Positions 1 through 9,966 are shown, counted from the stretch's first letter. The stretch: DNA of 11,957 nt from Clostridia bacterium (GCA_027335545.1 DAHWHV010000354.1:1-11957); one strand, 5' to 3'. The notes: generated from the sequence alone by a model not told the origin. A program made the numbers and translations.

Positions 1-215
1 CTGGTCTCCTCGGACCCGGGGCCCTCCCCGTTCGTCACTCTGGAGATGGTCCGTCGGATGATGGATCCCCCGCCCGCCCCCCGGCCCTCCAGCGCTTGGC
101 GCCCCAGGCCTGGAAAGCCGCGGCGCCGAGCCGAGACAGGCCCCTGGGCCACAAGGGGGCAGTGGATCAGGGGGCAGCAGCCGGTGCCGCAAGAGCCGAC
201 TCTCGCAGGACCGCC
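1..215. other. Unassigned segment downstream of carB
   Basis: This stretch follows the carB stop codon. In many pyr operons pyrK, pyrD or pyrF would come next, but no reading frame here resembles the start of any of them. On the minus strand the only late in-frame start candidate is a GTG near position 38, without a visible Shine-Dalgarno sequence. On the plus strand one frame is open from position 1 to a TAG at 217-219 and could be the tail of a convergent gene, but it is Pro/Arg-rich and unrecognised. No U-tract terminator for the pyr operon is visible, so the operon may continue beyond the window. Confidence 0.4.
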
Positions 216-3200
216 CTAGCGGGGCCCGCCCGCCGCCCCCTCCTGGCCGGCCACAGCCCGCAAGTCCTGCAGGGCCCAGGCGAGCGGCGGCGCACCGCCG
301 CGCCGCCGCTCGCCCTCCACGGCCCCCAGCATGGCCCCCAGGGTGTCCAGCGAAGTCAGGCAGGGCACGCCGAGTTCGGCGGCGGCGCGCCGCACGCGGA
401 AGCCGTCGCGCTCGGCTTGACGGCCGCGGGTGAGGGTGTTGACCACCAGATCGACCCGACCGGCCCGGATCACCTCCAGGCAGGTGGGCACATCGCCCGC
501 CGCCGACCCCGCGGCGCCCCCCTCGGCCTCCTCAAGCTTGAGGACCCGCTCCGCCTCCACCCCCGCGCCGTGCAGCAGCGCCGCCGTCCCGGCGGTCGCC
601 AGCAGGCGCACTCCCAGGGCGGCCAGACGCACCAGCAGCGGCAGGGCCTCCGGCTTATCCCGGTCGGCGATCATGACCAGGGCCGTGGACCCGGGGCGCG
701 GCAACCCGAGGCCGCAGGAGGCGAACCCCTTGGCCAGGGCCGCGGCGTAGGTCGGGCCGATCCCCATGACCTCGCCGGTGGACTTCATCTCCGGCCCCAG
801 GGCCGTGTCGACGCCGTGGAGCTTACTCCAGGAGAACACCGGCAGCTTGCAGGCGACATACTCCGCGTCCGGGGGCCGGTTCACCGGCGCGGGGAAGCCC
901 TGCGCGGCCAGGTCGCGCCCCAGGATGACCGCGGTGGCGATCCGGGTCAGCGGGACACCGGTCACCTTCGTGAGGAAGGGCACGGTGCGCGAGGAGCGCG
1001 GGTTGACCTCCAGGACGTGGACCCCCGCCCCCGGGGAGGCGGCGGTTTCCGGGTCGAGCACGTACTGGACGTTCATCAGGCCCTGGACGCCCAGGGCCCG
1101 GGCCATCTCCAGCGTGTAGCGCTCGATCGTCGCCACGGCCTCGGGGCTCAGGGACTGCGGCGGATAGACGGCGATCGAGTCGCCGCTGTGCACACCCGCT
1201 CGCTCCACGTGCTCGAGGATGCCGGCGATCAGCACGGAACGCCCGTCGCTGACGGCGTCGACCTCCACCTCCCGCCCCCCGAGGTAACGGTCGACGAGGA
1301 TCGGGTGCGCGGGGTTGACGAGCACGGCGCTGCGGACATACGCCACGAGGTCCTCGGGGGTGTAGCAGATCTCCATGGCGCGGCCGCCGAGCACGTAGGA
1401 GGGGCGGACCAGCACCGGGTAGCCCACCCGCGCGGCGACGCCCTGCGCCTCCTGCAGGGAGTGGGCGCTGCCCCCGGCCGGGCGCGGGATGCCCAGCTGC
1501 CCCAGCAGCCGGTCGAAGTGGCCGCGGTCCTCCGCCATGTCGATGCCGCCCGCCGAGGTGCCGAGGATGCGCACCCCGGCCGCGGCCAGCGGCCCGGCGA
1601 GGTTGATCGCCGTCTGGCCGCCGAACTGCGCGACCACGCCGATGGGCCGCTCGCGCTCGATGACGTTCATGACGTCCTCGAAGGTCAGCGGCTCGAAGTA
1701 GAGGCGGTCGGCCGTGCTCCAGTCGGTGCTGACCGTCTCGGGGTTGTTGTTGACGATGATCGCCTCATACCCCGCCTCCCGCAGGCCCCACACGGCGTGC
1801 ACGGAGCCGTAGTCGAACTCGATGCCCTGCCCGATGCGGATGGGCCCGCTGCCCAGGACCAGCACCTTGTCGCGGGGGCTCGGACGCACCTCGTCCTCGC
1901 TGTCGTAGCAGCTGTAGTAGTACGGGGTGGCGGCCTCGAATTCCGCGGCGCAGGTGTCGACCATCTTGAACGACGGCCGGACGCCGGCGTGCAGCCGCGC
2001 CTCCCGCACCGCGGGCTCCGGCAGCCCCAGGAGCGTGCCCAGCCGCCGGTCCGAGAAGCCGGACTCCTTGAGGAGGCGCAGGCGGACGGGGTCCCGCAGC
2101 AGGCCCGGCCCCGCCCCCCGGGCCTCCTGCTCCAGGGTGATCAACCGCTCCAACTGGCGCAGGAACCAGGGGTCGATGAAGGTGGCCGCGTGCAGGGCCT
2201 CGACGGTCACGCCGCGGCGCAGGGCCTCCGCGAGCAGGAACAGGCGCTGGTCGTCCCCGGGGCGCAGCGCGGCCAGCAGCGCGGGCGTCTCCAGCCCTTC
2301 GGCCGCCGGCAGGGACAGGCCGTCCCCCTCGGTGTCCAGGGAGCGCAGGGCCTTTTGCAGCGCGCCGCCGAAGGTGCGGTCGAGGGCCATCACCTCGCCC
2401 GTGGCCTTCATCTGCGTGTCCAGGCTGCGGATGGCGGTCCGAAACTTGTCGAAAGGCCAGCGGGGGATCTTCAGCACGACGTAGTCCAGGGCCGGCTCGA
2501 AGAAGGCGAAGGTCGTGCCCGTCACCGGGTTGCGGATCTCGTCCAGGGTCAGGCCGATGGCGATCTTCGCGGCGACCTTGGCGATGGGGTAGCCGGTCGC
2601 CTTGCTGGCCAGGGCCGAGGAGCGGCTGACCCGCGGGTTGACCTCGATCACATGGTACGCGTCGCTGGCGGGGTCCAGGGCCAGTTGCACGTTGCAGCCG
2701 CCGCAGATGCGCAGGCTGTCGATGATGTGCAGGGAGGCCCGCCGCAGGCGTTGGTAGTCCCGATCCGAAAGGGTCTGCGACGGCGCCACCACGATCGAAT
2801 CCCCTGTATGCACGCCGACGGGATCGAAGTTCTCCATGTTGCAGACGGTGATGCAGTTGCCGCGGGCATCCCGCATCACCTCGTACTCGACCTCTTTCCA
2901 ACCGTAGATCGAGCGCTCGATCAGGCACTGGCTGATCGGACTCTGGCGCAGCCCGCGCCGCACGACCGCCTCCAGCTCCTCCGGGTCGGCCGCGAAGCCG
3001 CCCCCCGTCCCCCCCAGGGTGTAGGCCGGCCGCACGATCAGGGGGAAGCCGATGCGGGCCGCGAACTCCCGGGCCTCGGGCAGGGCGTGCACGATCGCCG
3101 ATTCCGGCACGGGCTCGCCGATGGCCGCCATCGTCGCCTTGAACAGCTCGCGGTCCTCCGCCTGGCGGATGCCCAGCAGGGGCGTGCCGAGGAGTTCGAC

Positions 3201-3536
3201 GGCGAACCGGTCGAGCACGCCGGCTTCGTGCAACTGGACGGCCAGGTTCAGGCCGACCTGGCCCCCGAGGCCGGGCAGCAGGCCCTGGGGCCGCTCGCGC
3301 TCGAGGATGACGGCGATCTGCTCGACCGAGAGGGGCTCGACGTAGACCCGGTCCGCCACCTCCATATCCGTCATGATCGTCGCCGGGTTGCTGTTGACCA
3401 GGACGACCTCCAGGCCCTCCTCGCGCAGCGCCTGACAGGCCTGCGTCCCGGCGTAGTCGAACTCGGCCGCCTGGCCGATCACGATCGGCCCGGAGCCGAT
3501 GACCAAAACCTTCTTCAGGTCCGAGCGCCGCGGCAC
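216..3536 (-). CDS. carB: Carbamoyl-phosphate synthase, large subunit
   Basis: Synthesises carbamoyl phosphate from bicarbonate, two ATP and the ammonia delivered by CarA, in the cytoplasm, as the first step of pyrimidine (and arginine) synthesis. The 1106-residue protein has the full family architecture. The first ATP-grasp half is at about 1-400, with a glycine-rich GGTGGG loop at 175-180 and the [18 protein letters not shown] signature around 298-315. An oligomerisation domain spans about 400-550. The second ATP-grasp half is at about 555-940, with [11 protein letters not shown] near 711 and [13 protein letters not shown] near 842. A C-terminal MGS-like allosteric domain covers about 950-1075. 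The start is GTG at 3536, chosen because AAGGGGG lies 7 nt upstream. One oddity is [11 protein letters not shown] (residues 87-97), where the family usually has PTxGGQTxLN; the second half keeps the normal form. It is separated from carA by an unusual 228-bp spacer. Confidence 0.98.
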   Translation of the reverse strand: MPRRSDLKKVLVIGSGPIVIGQAAEFDYAGTQACQALREEGLEVVLVNSNPATIMTDMEVADRVYVEPLSVEQIAVILERERPQGLLPGLGGQVGLNLAVQLHEAGVLDRFAVELLGTPLLGIRQAEDRELFKATMAAIGEPVPESAIVHALPEAREFAARIGFPLIVRPAYTLGGTGGGFAADPEELEAVVRRGLRQSPISQCLIERSIYGWKEVEYEVMRDARGNCITVCNMENFDPVGVHTGDSIVVAPSQTLSDRDYQRLRRASLHIIDSLRICGGCNVQLALDPASDAYHVIEVNPRVSRSSALASKATGYPIAKVAAKIAIGLTLDEIRNPVTGTTFAFFEPALDYVVLKIPRWPFDKFRTAIRSLDTQMKATGEVMALDRTFGGALQKALRSLDTEGDGLSLPAAEGLETPALLAALRPGDDQRLFLLAEALRRGVTVEALHAATFIDPWFLRQLERLITLEQEARGAGPGLLRDPVRLRLLKESGFSDRRLGTLLGLPEPAVREARLHAGVRPSFKMVDTCAAEFEAATPYYYSCYDSEDEVRPSPRDKVLVLGSGPIRIGQGIEFDYGSVHAVWGLREAGYEAIIVNNNPETVSTDWSTADRLYFEPLTFEDVMNVIERERPIGVVAQFGGQTAINLAGPLAAAGVRILGTSAGGIDMAEDRGHFDRLLGQLGIPRPAGGSAHSLQEAQGVAARVGYPVLVRPSYVLGGRAMEICYTPEDLVAYVRSAVLVNPAHPILVDRYLGGREVEVDAVSDGRSVLIAGILEHVERAGVHSGDSIAVYPPQSLSPEAVATIERYTLEMARALGVQGLMNVQYVLDPETAASPGAGVHVLEVNPRSSRTVPFLTKVTGVPLTRIATAVILGRDLAAQGFPAPVNRPPDAEYVACKLPVFSWSKLHGVDTALGPEMKSTGEVMGIGPTYAAALAKGFASCGLGLPRPGSTALVMIADRDKPEALPLLVRLAALGVRLLATAGTAALLHGAGVEAERVLKLEEAEGGAAGSAAGDVPTCLEVIRAGRVDLVVNTLTRGRQAERDGFRVRRAAAELGVPCLTSLDTLGAMLGAVEGERRRGGAPPLAWALQDLRAVAGQEGAAGGPR

Positions 3537-3591
3537 ACGGGAACCCCCTTCATCTCTGGGCGGGGGCGTCGCGCCACCCGCGCCTTTCCTT

Positions 3592-3617
3592 GGGAATGAA
3601 AGCAGGGAATGAAAGCA
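3592..3617. repeat. Two tandem copies of a 13-bp direct repeat upstream of carB
   Basis: The 13-base unit GGGAATGAAAGCA occurs at 3592-3604 and again at 3605-3617 with no mismatch, followed by GGGAGC. It lies in the carA-carB spacer and is less GC-rich than its surroundings. No function is evident; replication slippage is the simplest origin. Confidence 0.85.
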
Positions 3618-3631
3618 GGGAGCGGGGAGCG

Positions 3632-3725
3632 GGGCCCGGGCGGAAGGCCGGGCCTGGGCCAGGGCGGACGCCGGAGCCGGGCCCGGGCGGAAGGCCGGGC
3701 CCGGGCCAGGGCGGACGCCGGAGCC
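3632..3725. repeat. Two tandem copies of a 47-bp GC-rich repeat in the carA-carB spacer
   Basis: Unit 1 (3632-3678) and unit 2 (3679-3725) are identical apart from one T/C difference (3655 versus 3702). Each unit begins GGGCCCGGGCGG and is internally self-complementary (GGCCCGGG-type arms), so the RNA would be heavily structured. The repeats sit between the hairpin at the carA stop and the carB ribosome-binding site, in what should be a continuous operon transcript. Confidence 0.9.
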
Positions 3726-3728
3726 GGG

Positions 3729-3772
3729 CGCGCTGAGCCCAAGGCGCCTGGCCGCGCCCTGGGCTCAGCGCG
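3729..3772 (-). promoter_or_regulatory. 19-bp hairpin spanning the carA stop codon
   Basis: The arms at 3754-3772 and 3729-3747 pair over 19 positions in the minus-strand RNA, with a single G-U wobble and a 6-nt loop at 3748-3753. The 5' arm contains the carA TGA stop codon (3765-3767). There is no U-run after the stem, so it is not a canonical intrinsic terminator. It could slow RNA polymerase, protect the upstream mRNA end from 3' exonucleases, or mark an RNA-processing point that sets the carA:carB ratio. The structure is read directly; these roles are inference. Confidence 0.7.
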
Positions 3773-4874
3773 CCACCAGGGGCACCGCCTGGCGCCCGGA
3801 GCGGCACAGGGGGAGGAACTCCGCGAACAGTTCCCGGGAGTCCCCGGGTCCCGGACAGGCCTCCGGGTGGTACTGCACGGAGAACGCCGGTCGGAAGCGG
3901 TGGCGCAGCCCCTCCACCGTTCCATCGTTCAGGTTGGTGTGGGTGACCTCGGCCGTCTGCGGGTCCAGCGACCCGGCCAGCAGGGCGTAGCCGTGGTTTT
4001 GCGTCGTGATGACCCCGAGCCCGGTCCGCAGGTCCATGACGGGGTGGTTGACCCCACGATGCCCGAAGAGCATCTTCTCCGTCTTGCCGCCCAGGGCCAG
4101 GCCGAGGAGTTGGTGACCGAGGCAGATGCCGAAGAGCGGCACCTCCGCGGCCAGCAGGTCGCGGATGGTCTCCACGGCCTCGCGCTGCTCGCGCGGATCG
4201 CCGGGGCCGTTGCTGAGGAGCACCCCGTCGGGCGCATACGCGAGGATCTCCCGCGCCGTGCAGGAGGCCGGCACAACCGTCACCCCGGCCCCCAGGGCCG
4301 TCAGGGAGCGGGCGATGTTGGCCTTGGCCCCGTAGTCCACCAACACCACCTGCGGGGTGCCGCGGGCGACGACGTAGGGGGTCGGCGTCGAAACCTCCCG
4401 CACCAGCCCCACCGGCTGCCAGCACCGAGCCCTCGCCACCAACTCCGCGCGGCCCGCTTCGTCCGGGGCGCCGCCCGCCAGCACCCCCCGGGCCACGCCG
4501 AAGCGGCGGAGATGCCGCGTCAGCGCACGGGTGTCGATCCCCGCCAGGGCCGCCACCCCGTGCGTGCGGAGGTAGGCATCCAGGCCGCCGCGCCCCCCCC
4601 AGTGGCTCGGGGCGTCGCAGCGCTCCCGGACGAGCAGGCCACGCACCCAGGGGCGGCGCGACTCGGCCTCACCCTCGCAGAGTCCGTAGTTGCCGATCAG
4701 GGGATAGGTCATGCAAACGATCTGCCCCGCATAGGACGGGTCGGTCAAGACCTCCTGGTAGCCCGTCATCCCCGTGTTGAAGACGACCTCCCCGACGGCG
4801 TCTCCGCCTGGGACGGCGCCGAACGCCTCACCCGTGAAGACCGTCCCGTCCTCCAGGACCAACACACCCTGCAA
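3765..4874 (-). CDS. carA: Carbamoyl-phosphate synthase, small (glutamine amidotransferase) subunit
   Basis: Hydrolyses glutamine and channels ammonia to CarB. From the chosen start it is 369 residues long. The N-terminal CarA domain has VVFNTGMTGYQEVLTDPSYAGQ, and the C-terminal class I amidotransferase domain has the nucleophile Cys251 in FGICLGHQ and the His336/Glu338 pair in YHPEACPGP, so the catalytic triad is intact. The start is taken as TTG at 4874, because GGAGAGGTG ends 8 nt upstream and the family typically begins a few residues before LVLEDGTVF. An in-frame ATG at 4916 exists, but it lacks a ribosome-binding site and would add 14 atypical residues. The gene lies 45 bp after the pyrC homologue, in the same operon. 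Confidence 0.97.
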   Translation of the reverse strand: MQGVLVLEDGTVFTGEAFGAVPGGDAVGEVVFNTGMTGYQEVLTDPSYAGQIVCMTYPLIGNYGLCEGEAESRRPWVRGLLVRERCDAPSHWGGRGGLDAYLRTHGVAALAGIDTRALTRHLRRFGVARGVLAGGAPDEAGRAELVARARCWQPVGLVREVSTPTPYVVARGTPQVVLVDYGAKANIARSLTALGAGVTVVPASCTAREILAYAPDGVLLSNGPGDPREQREAVETIRDLLAAEVPLFGICLGHQLLGLALGGKTEKMLFGHRGVNHPVMDLRTGLGVITTQNHGYALLAGSLDPQTAEVTHTNLNDGTVEGLRHRFRPAFSVQYHPEACPGPGDSRELFAEFLPLCRSGRQAVPLVAR

Positions 4875-4901
4875 GTGGCTTGCACCTCTCCGCCAGCATA
4901 C

Positions 4902-4915
4902 TGCATTTTTATGCA
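4902..4915. other. Small perfect inverted repeat in the pyrC-carA gap
   Basis: TGCAT TTTT ATGCA forms a 5-bp stem with a 4-base loop immediately after the pyrC-homologue stop codon (TGA at 4920-4922). On the minus strand the loop is AAAA. It is an AT-rich island in a very GC-rich operon. It is too weak to be a terminator and no role is assigned. Confidence 0.55.
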
Positions 4916-4919
4916 TCTG

Positions 4920-6107
4920 TCAGGACGTACAGACGGCGACCCGGCCGCCCAGGACCGTCAGCACCGGCCGGACCGGCCGGGCGACGCCCGCCAAGGGCGA
5001 CCCAGCGCCCGCCGGCCCGCCCCCGTCGCGCGCGAAGACCGCCACATCGGCTGGGGCGCCCCGCTGCAGGCTTCCCCCCGGCAGCCCGAAAGCCGCGGCC
5101 GGACCCCGGCAGGCCGCACGCACGAAGGCCGCCGGCTCCAGGATGCCCAGGGCCGCCGGCAGCGTGGCGTCGAGGAGCCGCCCGCCAAAGCTTGCATAAT
5201 CATACTCGCAGGACTTCTCCTCCGGCGGCGCCGGGTCGTGGCCGGAGGCCAGCAGCAGCCGACCCGCCCGGGCCGCGGCCAGCAGGGCGGCCCGATCTCG
5301 TTCGGCGCGCAGGGGCGGGCGCAGTTTGGCCGCCGTGTTGTACCCGGAGACGGCCGCCTCCGTCAGGCAGAGGTGGCAGGCGCTGACCCCCGCCGTGGCC
5401 CCCGCCAGCAGCGGTAGGGAGTCCGCCGCCGAGAGGGCCGCGAAGTGGAGCCGCCCGCCGAAGGCACGCTGCAGGGCCGCGTCCCGCGCCACGGCCGCCG
5501 TCTCCGCCGCGGCCGGCACGCCGCGCAGCCCGAGCGCGAAAGACAGCGCACCCTCGTGCATCACGCCGCCCCGCGCGAGGCCGGCGTCCTCGGCTTGGAC
5601 GATCACCGCCCGGTCGAGGTGGGCCGCGTACTCCAGGGCCCGCCGCAGCAGGGCGCCGTCCGGCACGGGCTCCGGCCAGTCGCTGAAGGCGACCGCCCCG
5701 GCGTCGGCCAGCAACCCCAGATCCGCGAGGCGCCCCCCCGCGGTGAGCGCCGCGACGGGGTGCAGGCGGACGGCCAACTCCGCCCGCGCCAGCGCGGCGA
5801 TGACCGCCGCCTCCGCTGACCCCGTGTAGGCCAGGATCGCCGTGTAGCCGCCGGCCGCCGCCGCCGCCGCCACGCCCTCCAGGCCCTCCAGCCAGGGATC
5901 CGGCTGGAGGCGCACGCGGCAGAGGGTGTCGATGGGGCCCGGCACGACCAGCGCCCCGGCGCAGTCGCGGACCTCCCACTCCCCAGGGGGCGGGGCCGCG
6001 CCGGCGGGGGCGAGGGCCTCGATCCGTCCGGACCGGATGTAGAGGTCGCCGGGACCGTCCCAACCCAGGCCGGGGTCGCAGACATGGCCGCCCCGCAACG
6101 CGATCAC
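4920..6107 (-). CDS. pyrC: Dihydroorotase-family protein lacking active-site residues (pseudo-dihydroorotase, PyrC'-like)
   Basis: A 395-residue member of the class I dihydroorotase family, recognisable from PGPIDT (56-61), VIVQAEDAGL (168-177), GGVMHEGALS (180-189), KLRPPLR (261-267) and EEKSCEYDYASFGGRLLDATLP (296-317). The catalytic residues are gone. The HxH metal site after the ID motif reads Arg64-Val-Arg66. The conserved His of the xHxED motif is Gln171. The PHH motif is Ala-Cys-His (243-245). The TDHAPH catalytic Asp is Gly289 in ASGHDPAP. It is therefore predicted not to make dihydroorotate. By analogy with pyrBC' of Pseudomonas, it probably serves as a structural partner of aspartate transcarbamoylase; this is inference. 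The GTG start overlaps the pyrB TGA stop (GTGA), implying translational coupling and co-assembly. The frame is intact over its whole length, so it is not a decaying pseudogene. Confidence 0.9.
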   Translation of the reverse strand: MIALRGGHVCDPGLGWDGPGDLYIRSGRIEALAPAGAAPPPGEWEVRDCAGALVVPGPIDTLCRVRLQPDPWLEGLEGVAAAAAAGGYTAILAYTGSAEAAVIAALARAELAVRLHPVAALTAGGRLADLGLLADAGAVAFSDWPEPVPDGALLRRALEYAAHLDRAVIVQAEDAGLARGGVMHEGALSFALGLRGVPAAAETAAVARDAALQRAFGGRLHFAALSAADSLPLLAGATAGVSACHLCLTEAAVSGYNTAAKLRPPLRAERDRAALLAAARAGRLLLASGHDPAPPEEKSCEYDYASFGGRLLDATLPAALGILEPAAFVRAACRGPAAAFGLPGGSLQRGAPADVAVFARDGGGPAGAGSPLAGVARPVRPVLTVLGGRVAVCTS

Positions 6108-7024
6108 TCCGGCCCCCCCCCCCCGAGCAGCAGGTACAGGACCGCCATGCGCACGGCCACCCCGGCCCGGACCTGCGCGTCGATCAGGGAGCGCGGCTGG
6201 TCGAGGAGTTCCGGGGCGACCTCCACGCCCCGGTTCACGGGGCCCGGGTGCAGCAGCAGGGCGCCCGGGCAGGCCGCCTCCAGCCGCCGCGCATCCAGGC
6301 CCCAGCGCGCCCGATACTCCGCCGGCTGGGGCAGCACCCCGGCCTCCTGCCGCTCCCGCTGGATGCGCAGCGCCATCACGACCCCGGCCCCGCGCAGCGC
6401 CCGGTCCAGGTCGTGGCAGACGCGCGCGCCCAACGCCGGGCCGGCCTCCGCCGGCAGGGCCGTGGGCGGACCGCAGAGCGTCACCTCCGCGCCCAGACGC
6501 ACGAAGGCGCGCGCCGACGAGCGGGCCACGCGACTGTGGAGGATGTCCCCGACGATCGTCAGGCGCACCCCACGCAGGGCACCCAGGTGCTGACGCACCG
6601 TGAAGGCGTCGAGCAGGGCCTGCGTGGGGTGGGCGTGGAGGCCGTCGCCGGCGTTGATGACCGGCACGAGGCCGCAGCCTGCGGCCAGGTGCGCCGCGCC
6701 GCTGGCGGGGTGCCGGAGGACCAAGGCGTCGCAGCCCAGGGCATGGCAGGTGCGCACCGTGTCCACCAGGGTTTCCCCCTTGGCCACGGCGCTGCTGCCG
6801 GCGGCCAGGCTGACGCTGTCGGCCCCCAGGGCCTTGCAGGCCAGTTCAAAGGAGTGGCGGGTCCGCGTGGACGGCTCGTAAAACAGCAGCATCACCGACC
6901 GGCCCCGCAGCGCCGGCACGCGGGGGATGGGGCGGTCCAGGACCTCGGCCATGGAGGCGGCCGTGTCCAGAACGGCGGAGAGCGCGTCCCCCTCCAACTC
7001 GTCCAGATCGCAGAGGTGCCGCAT
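6104..7024 (-). CDS. pyrB: Aspartate carbamoyltransferase catalytic chain
   Basis: Condenses carbamoyl phosphate and aspartate to N-carbamoyl-aspartate, the committed step of pyrimidine synthesis. The 306-residue protein has normal family length. It carries the carbamoyl-phosphate motif PSTRTR (51-56), SAVAKGE (78-84) with the active-site Lys82, RHP (104-106), the HPTQ motif (132-135), VGDILHSRVARS and HPGPVNRG (259-266), so it looks fully active. The ATG start at 7024 is preceded by GGGAGGGAGGG and lies 17 bp after the pyrR stop. The 3' end contains 12 consecutive G (coding strand) encoding Gly-Gly-Gly-Gly just before the stop, and the stop overlaps the start of the pyrC homologue. No pyrI regulatory chain is visible in the window, so regulation is likely via PyrR and the PyrC' partner. 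Confidence 0.97.
   Translation of the reverse strand: MRHLCDLDELEGDALSAVLDTAASMAEVLDRPIPRVPALRGRSVMLLFYEPSTRTRHSFELACKALGADSVSLAAGSSAVAKGETLVDTVRTCHALGCDALVLRHPASGAAHLAAGCGLVPVINAGDGLHAHPTQALLDAFTVRQHLGALRGVRLTIVGDILHSRVARSSARAFVRLGAEVTLCGPPTALPAEAGPALGARVCHDLDRALRGAGVVMALRIQRERQEAGVLPQPAEYRARWGLDARRLEAACPGALLLHPGPVNRGVEVAPELLDQPRSLIDAQVRAGVAVRMAVLYLLLGGGGPE
6113..6124. repeat. 12-nt homopolymer (C on plus strand, G on coding strand)
   Basis: Twelve uninterrupted C on the plus strand encode the Gly run near the end of PyrB. The tract ends 6 nt before the 4-nt overlap of the pyrB stop and the pyrC-homologue start. One extra G in DNA or RNA would bypass the pyrB stop and run in frame into the pyrC homologue. 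Confidence 0.9.
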
Positions 7025-7041
7025 GCCCTCCCTCCCCCAGC

Positions 7042-8562
<1,521 letters not shown>

Positions 8563-8594
8563 GGGCAGGGCAAGAGAGGGCTCTTGCCCTGCCC
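8563..8594 (-). terminator. Perfect 14-bp hairpin after sat (likely terminator)
   Basis: The arms 8594-8581 and 8576-8563 are perfectly complementary over 14 bp with a 4-base loop, beginning 7 nt after the sat stop codon. The following RNA contains only short U stretches (GGUCUUU), so it is not a textbook U-tract terminator. Position and stem strength still make it the likely end of the cysH-sat transcript, and it separates that unit from the pyr promoter. Confidence 0.7.
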
Positions 8595-8600
8595 TGCCCC

Positions 8601-9845
8601 TCACTCCGCTTGGTCGCGCATCGCCGCCGCCAGCAGGCGGGCCACCTCCGGGCGGCTGTACTCCGGCGGCGGGGTCTCCCCCGCGCGCAGCATCGCCCGC
8701 ACGCGGGTCCCCGACAGCACCACCCGCTCGCCCTCGGAGTGCGGGCAGGTCTTGATCGTCGCCATGCCCCCGCAGCGGCGGCAATAGAAGGCGTTCTCGA
8801 AGGCCAGCGGCGTGACGCCGATCTCCGTTGCCAGCTCGCGCACGAGGTTCTGGGCGTCGAACGGGCCGTAGAAGGAGCCCACGCCGGCGTGGTCGCGACC
8901 GACGATGAAATGGGTGCAGCCGTAGTTCTTGCGGCAGATGGCATGGAACACGGCCTCCCGCGGCCCCCCGTAGCGCATCGCCGCGGGGAACGCGCCGAGC
9001 AACACCCGGTCCTGCGGGTAGTATTGGCGCAGCAGCAGCCGGTAGGACTCGATGCGCGTGGCAGCCGGAACATCGTCGGACTTGGTCTGCCCCACCAGGG
9101 GATGCAGCAGCAGGCCGTCGACGATTTCCAGGGCGCACTTCTGGATGTACTCATGGGCGCGGTGGACCGGGTTGCGGGTCTGGAAGCCCGCCACGCTCCG
9201 CCAACCCCGCTCGGCGAAGGCGGCACGCGTCTGCACGGGGGTCAGGGCCAGGGCCGGAAACGCCGGTTCCGGCAGCCGGAAGACGCTGACCGGTCCGGCG
9301 ACGGCCGCCCGCGGCTGGGCCAGCGTGGCCGCCACGCCGGGGTGGCTCGGGTCCGTCGTGCCGTAGACGGTCTGGGCTTCCCGGGCCAGGTCACGCACGA
9401 AGACCTCCTCCACGGTCAACAGCCCCAGGGCCGTGTCCCCCAGCGTGAGGGCGACCTCCTCCCCGTCGCGGAGGTTGCGGGCCAGTTCGACCTCCGCCGG
9501 CAGCACGATGGGCAGCGGCCAGAGGCACCCCCCATAGGCGGGACCGAGGTGCATGGTCTGCAACACGGCCTCGTAATCGCTGCGGTCGAGGAAGCCGGTC
9601 AGGGGGCTCATCGCCCCTACCGCCATCATCTCCAGGTCGGCCGCCGCGCGCACGTCCACGGGCAGCCTGCGGAGTTCGAGGCTCCGGCCCGCGGCCAGGG
9701 CGGCCTCCCCCCCGTCCAGCAAGCGTTGGCGGAGAACCCCCCCGTGGGGCACCGACAGCCCCAGGAGCGGGGGGGCCCCCTCCACCGCCGTGCGCTGGGC
9801 CTGCTGGGCCAGGGTCGCTGCGAAACGACTGGCATCTTCGGACAA
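8601..9845 (-). CDS. sat: Sulfate adenylyltransferase (ATP sulfurylase)
   Basis: Activates sulfate with ATP to adenosine 5'-phosphosulfate (APS) and pyrophosphate, in the cytoplasm. The 414-residue monomeric-type Sat has the catalytic QTRNPVHRAHEY motif (starting near residue 222), GRDHAG (about 316-321) and a metal-binding cluster FYCRRCGGMATIKTCPH (Cys355, Cys358, Cys367, His369), as in other bacterial Sat proteins with a zinc site. No C-terminal APS kinase domain is fused. TTG at 9845 is preferred because AGGAGG lies 8 nt upstream. An in-frame GTG at 9854 overlaps that AGGAGG itself and would leave no spacing. It is transcribed after cysH, 138 bp downstream, and its product APS is the substrate of CysH. 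Confidence 0.96.
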   Translation of the reverse strand: MSEDASRFAATLAQQAQRTAVEGAPPLLGLSVPHGGVLRQRLLDGGEAALAAGRSLELRRLPVDVRAAADLEMMAVGAMSPLTGFLDRSDYEAVLQTMHLGPAYGGCLWPLPIVLPAEVELARNLRDGEEVALTLGDTALGLLTVEEVFVRDLAREAQTVYGTTDPSHPGVAATLAQPRAAVAGPVSVFRLPEPAFPALALTPVQTRAAFAERGWRSVAGFQTRNPVHRAHEYIQKCALEIVDGLLLHPLVGQTKSDDVPAATRIESYRLLLRQYYPQDRVLLGAFPAAMRYGGPREAVFHAICRKNYGCTHFIVGRDHAGVGSFYGPFDAQNLVRELATEIGVTPLAFENAFYCRRCGGMATIKTCPHSEGERVVLSGTRVRAMLRAGETPPPEYSRPEVARLLAAAMRDQAE

Positions 9846-9935
9846 CTGATCCACCTCCTATCGGACATCCCCTCGGACATCGGGGCAGGCTCCGGTCGGC
9901 GGGCGGAAGCACTCCCCCCCGCAGCCGGCGGCCCG

Positions 9936-9966
9936 GTCGGGCCGGGGCCACGCGCCCCGGCCCGAC
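9936..9966 (-). promoter_or_regulatory. Perfect 12-bp hairpin between cysH and sat
   Basis: The arms 9966-9955 and 9947-9936 pair perfectly over 12 bp (GTCGGGCCGGGG and its complement) around a 7-nt loop. No U-run follows, so it may stabilise the cysH message or attenuate sat rather than end transcription. A 9-bp direct repeat (TCGGACATC at 9861-9869 and 9873-9881, plus strand) lies between it and the sat ribosome-binding site. Confidence 0.6.

Noticed and set aside
1..215. Start of pyrK, pyrD or pyrF after carB
   Set aside because: No minus-strand frame matches the conserved N-terminal motifs of these proteins and no start codon has a ribosome-binding site.
96..3599. A 1167-residue plus-strand open frame
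   Set aside because: It is the antisense shadow of carB. Its translation is low-complexity Arg/Gly/His/Gln/Pro without domain motifs, while the minus strand encodes a perfect CarB.
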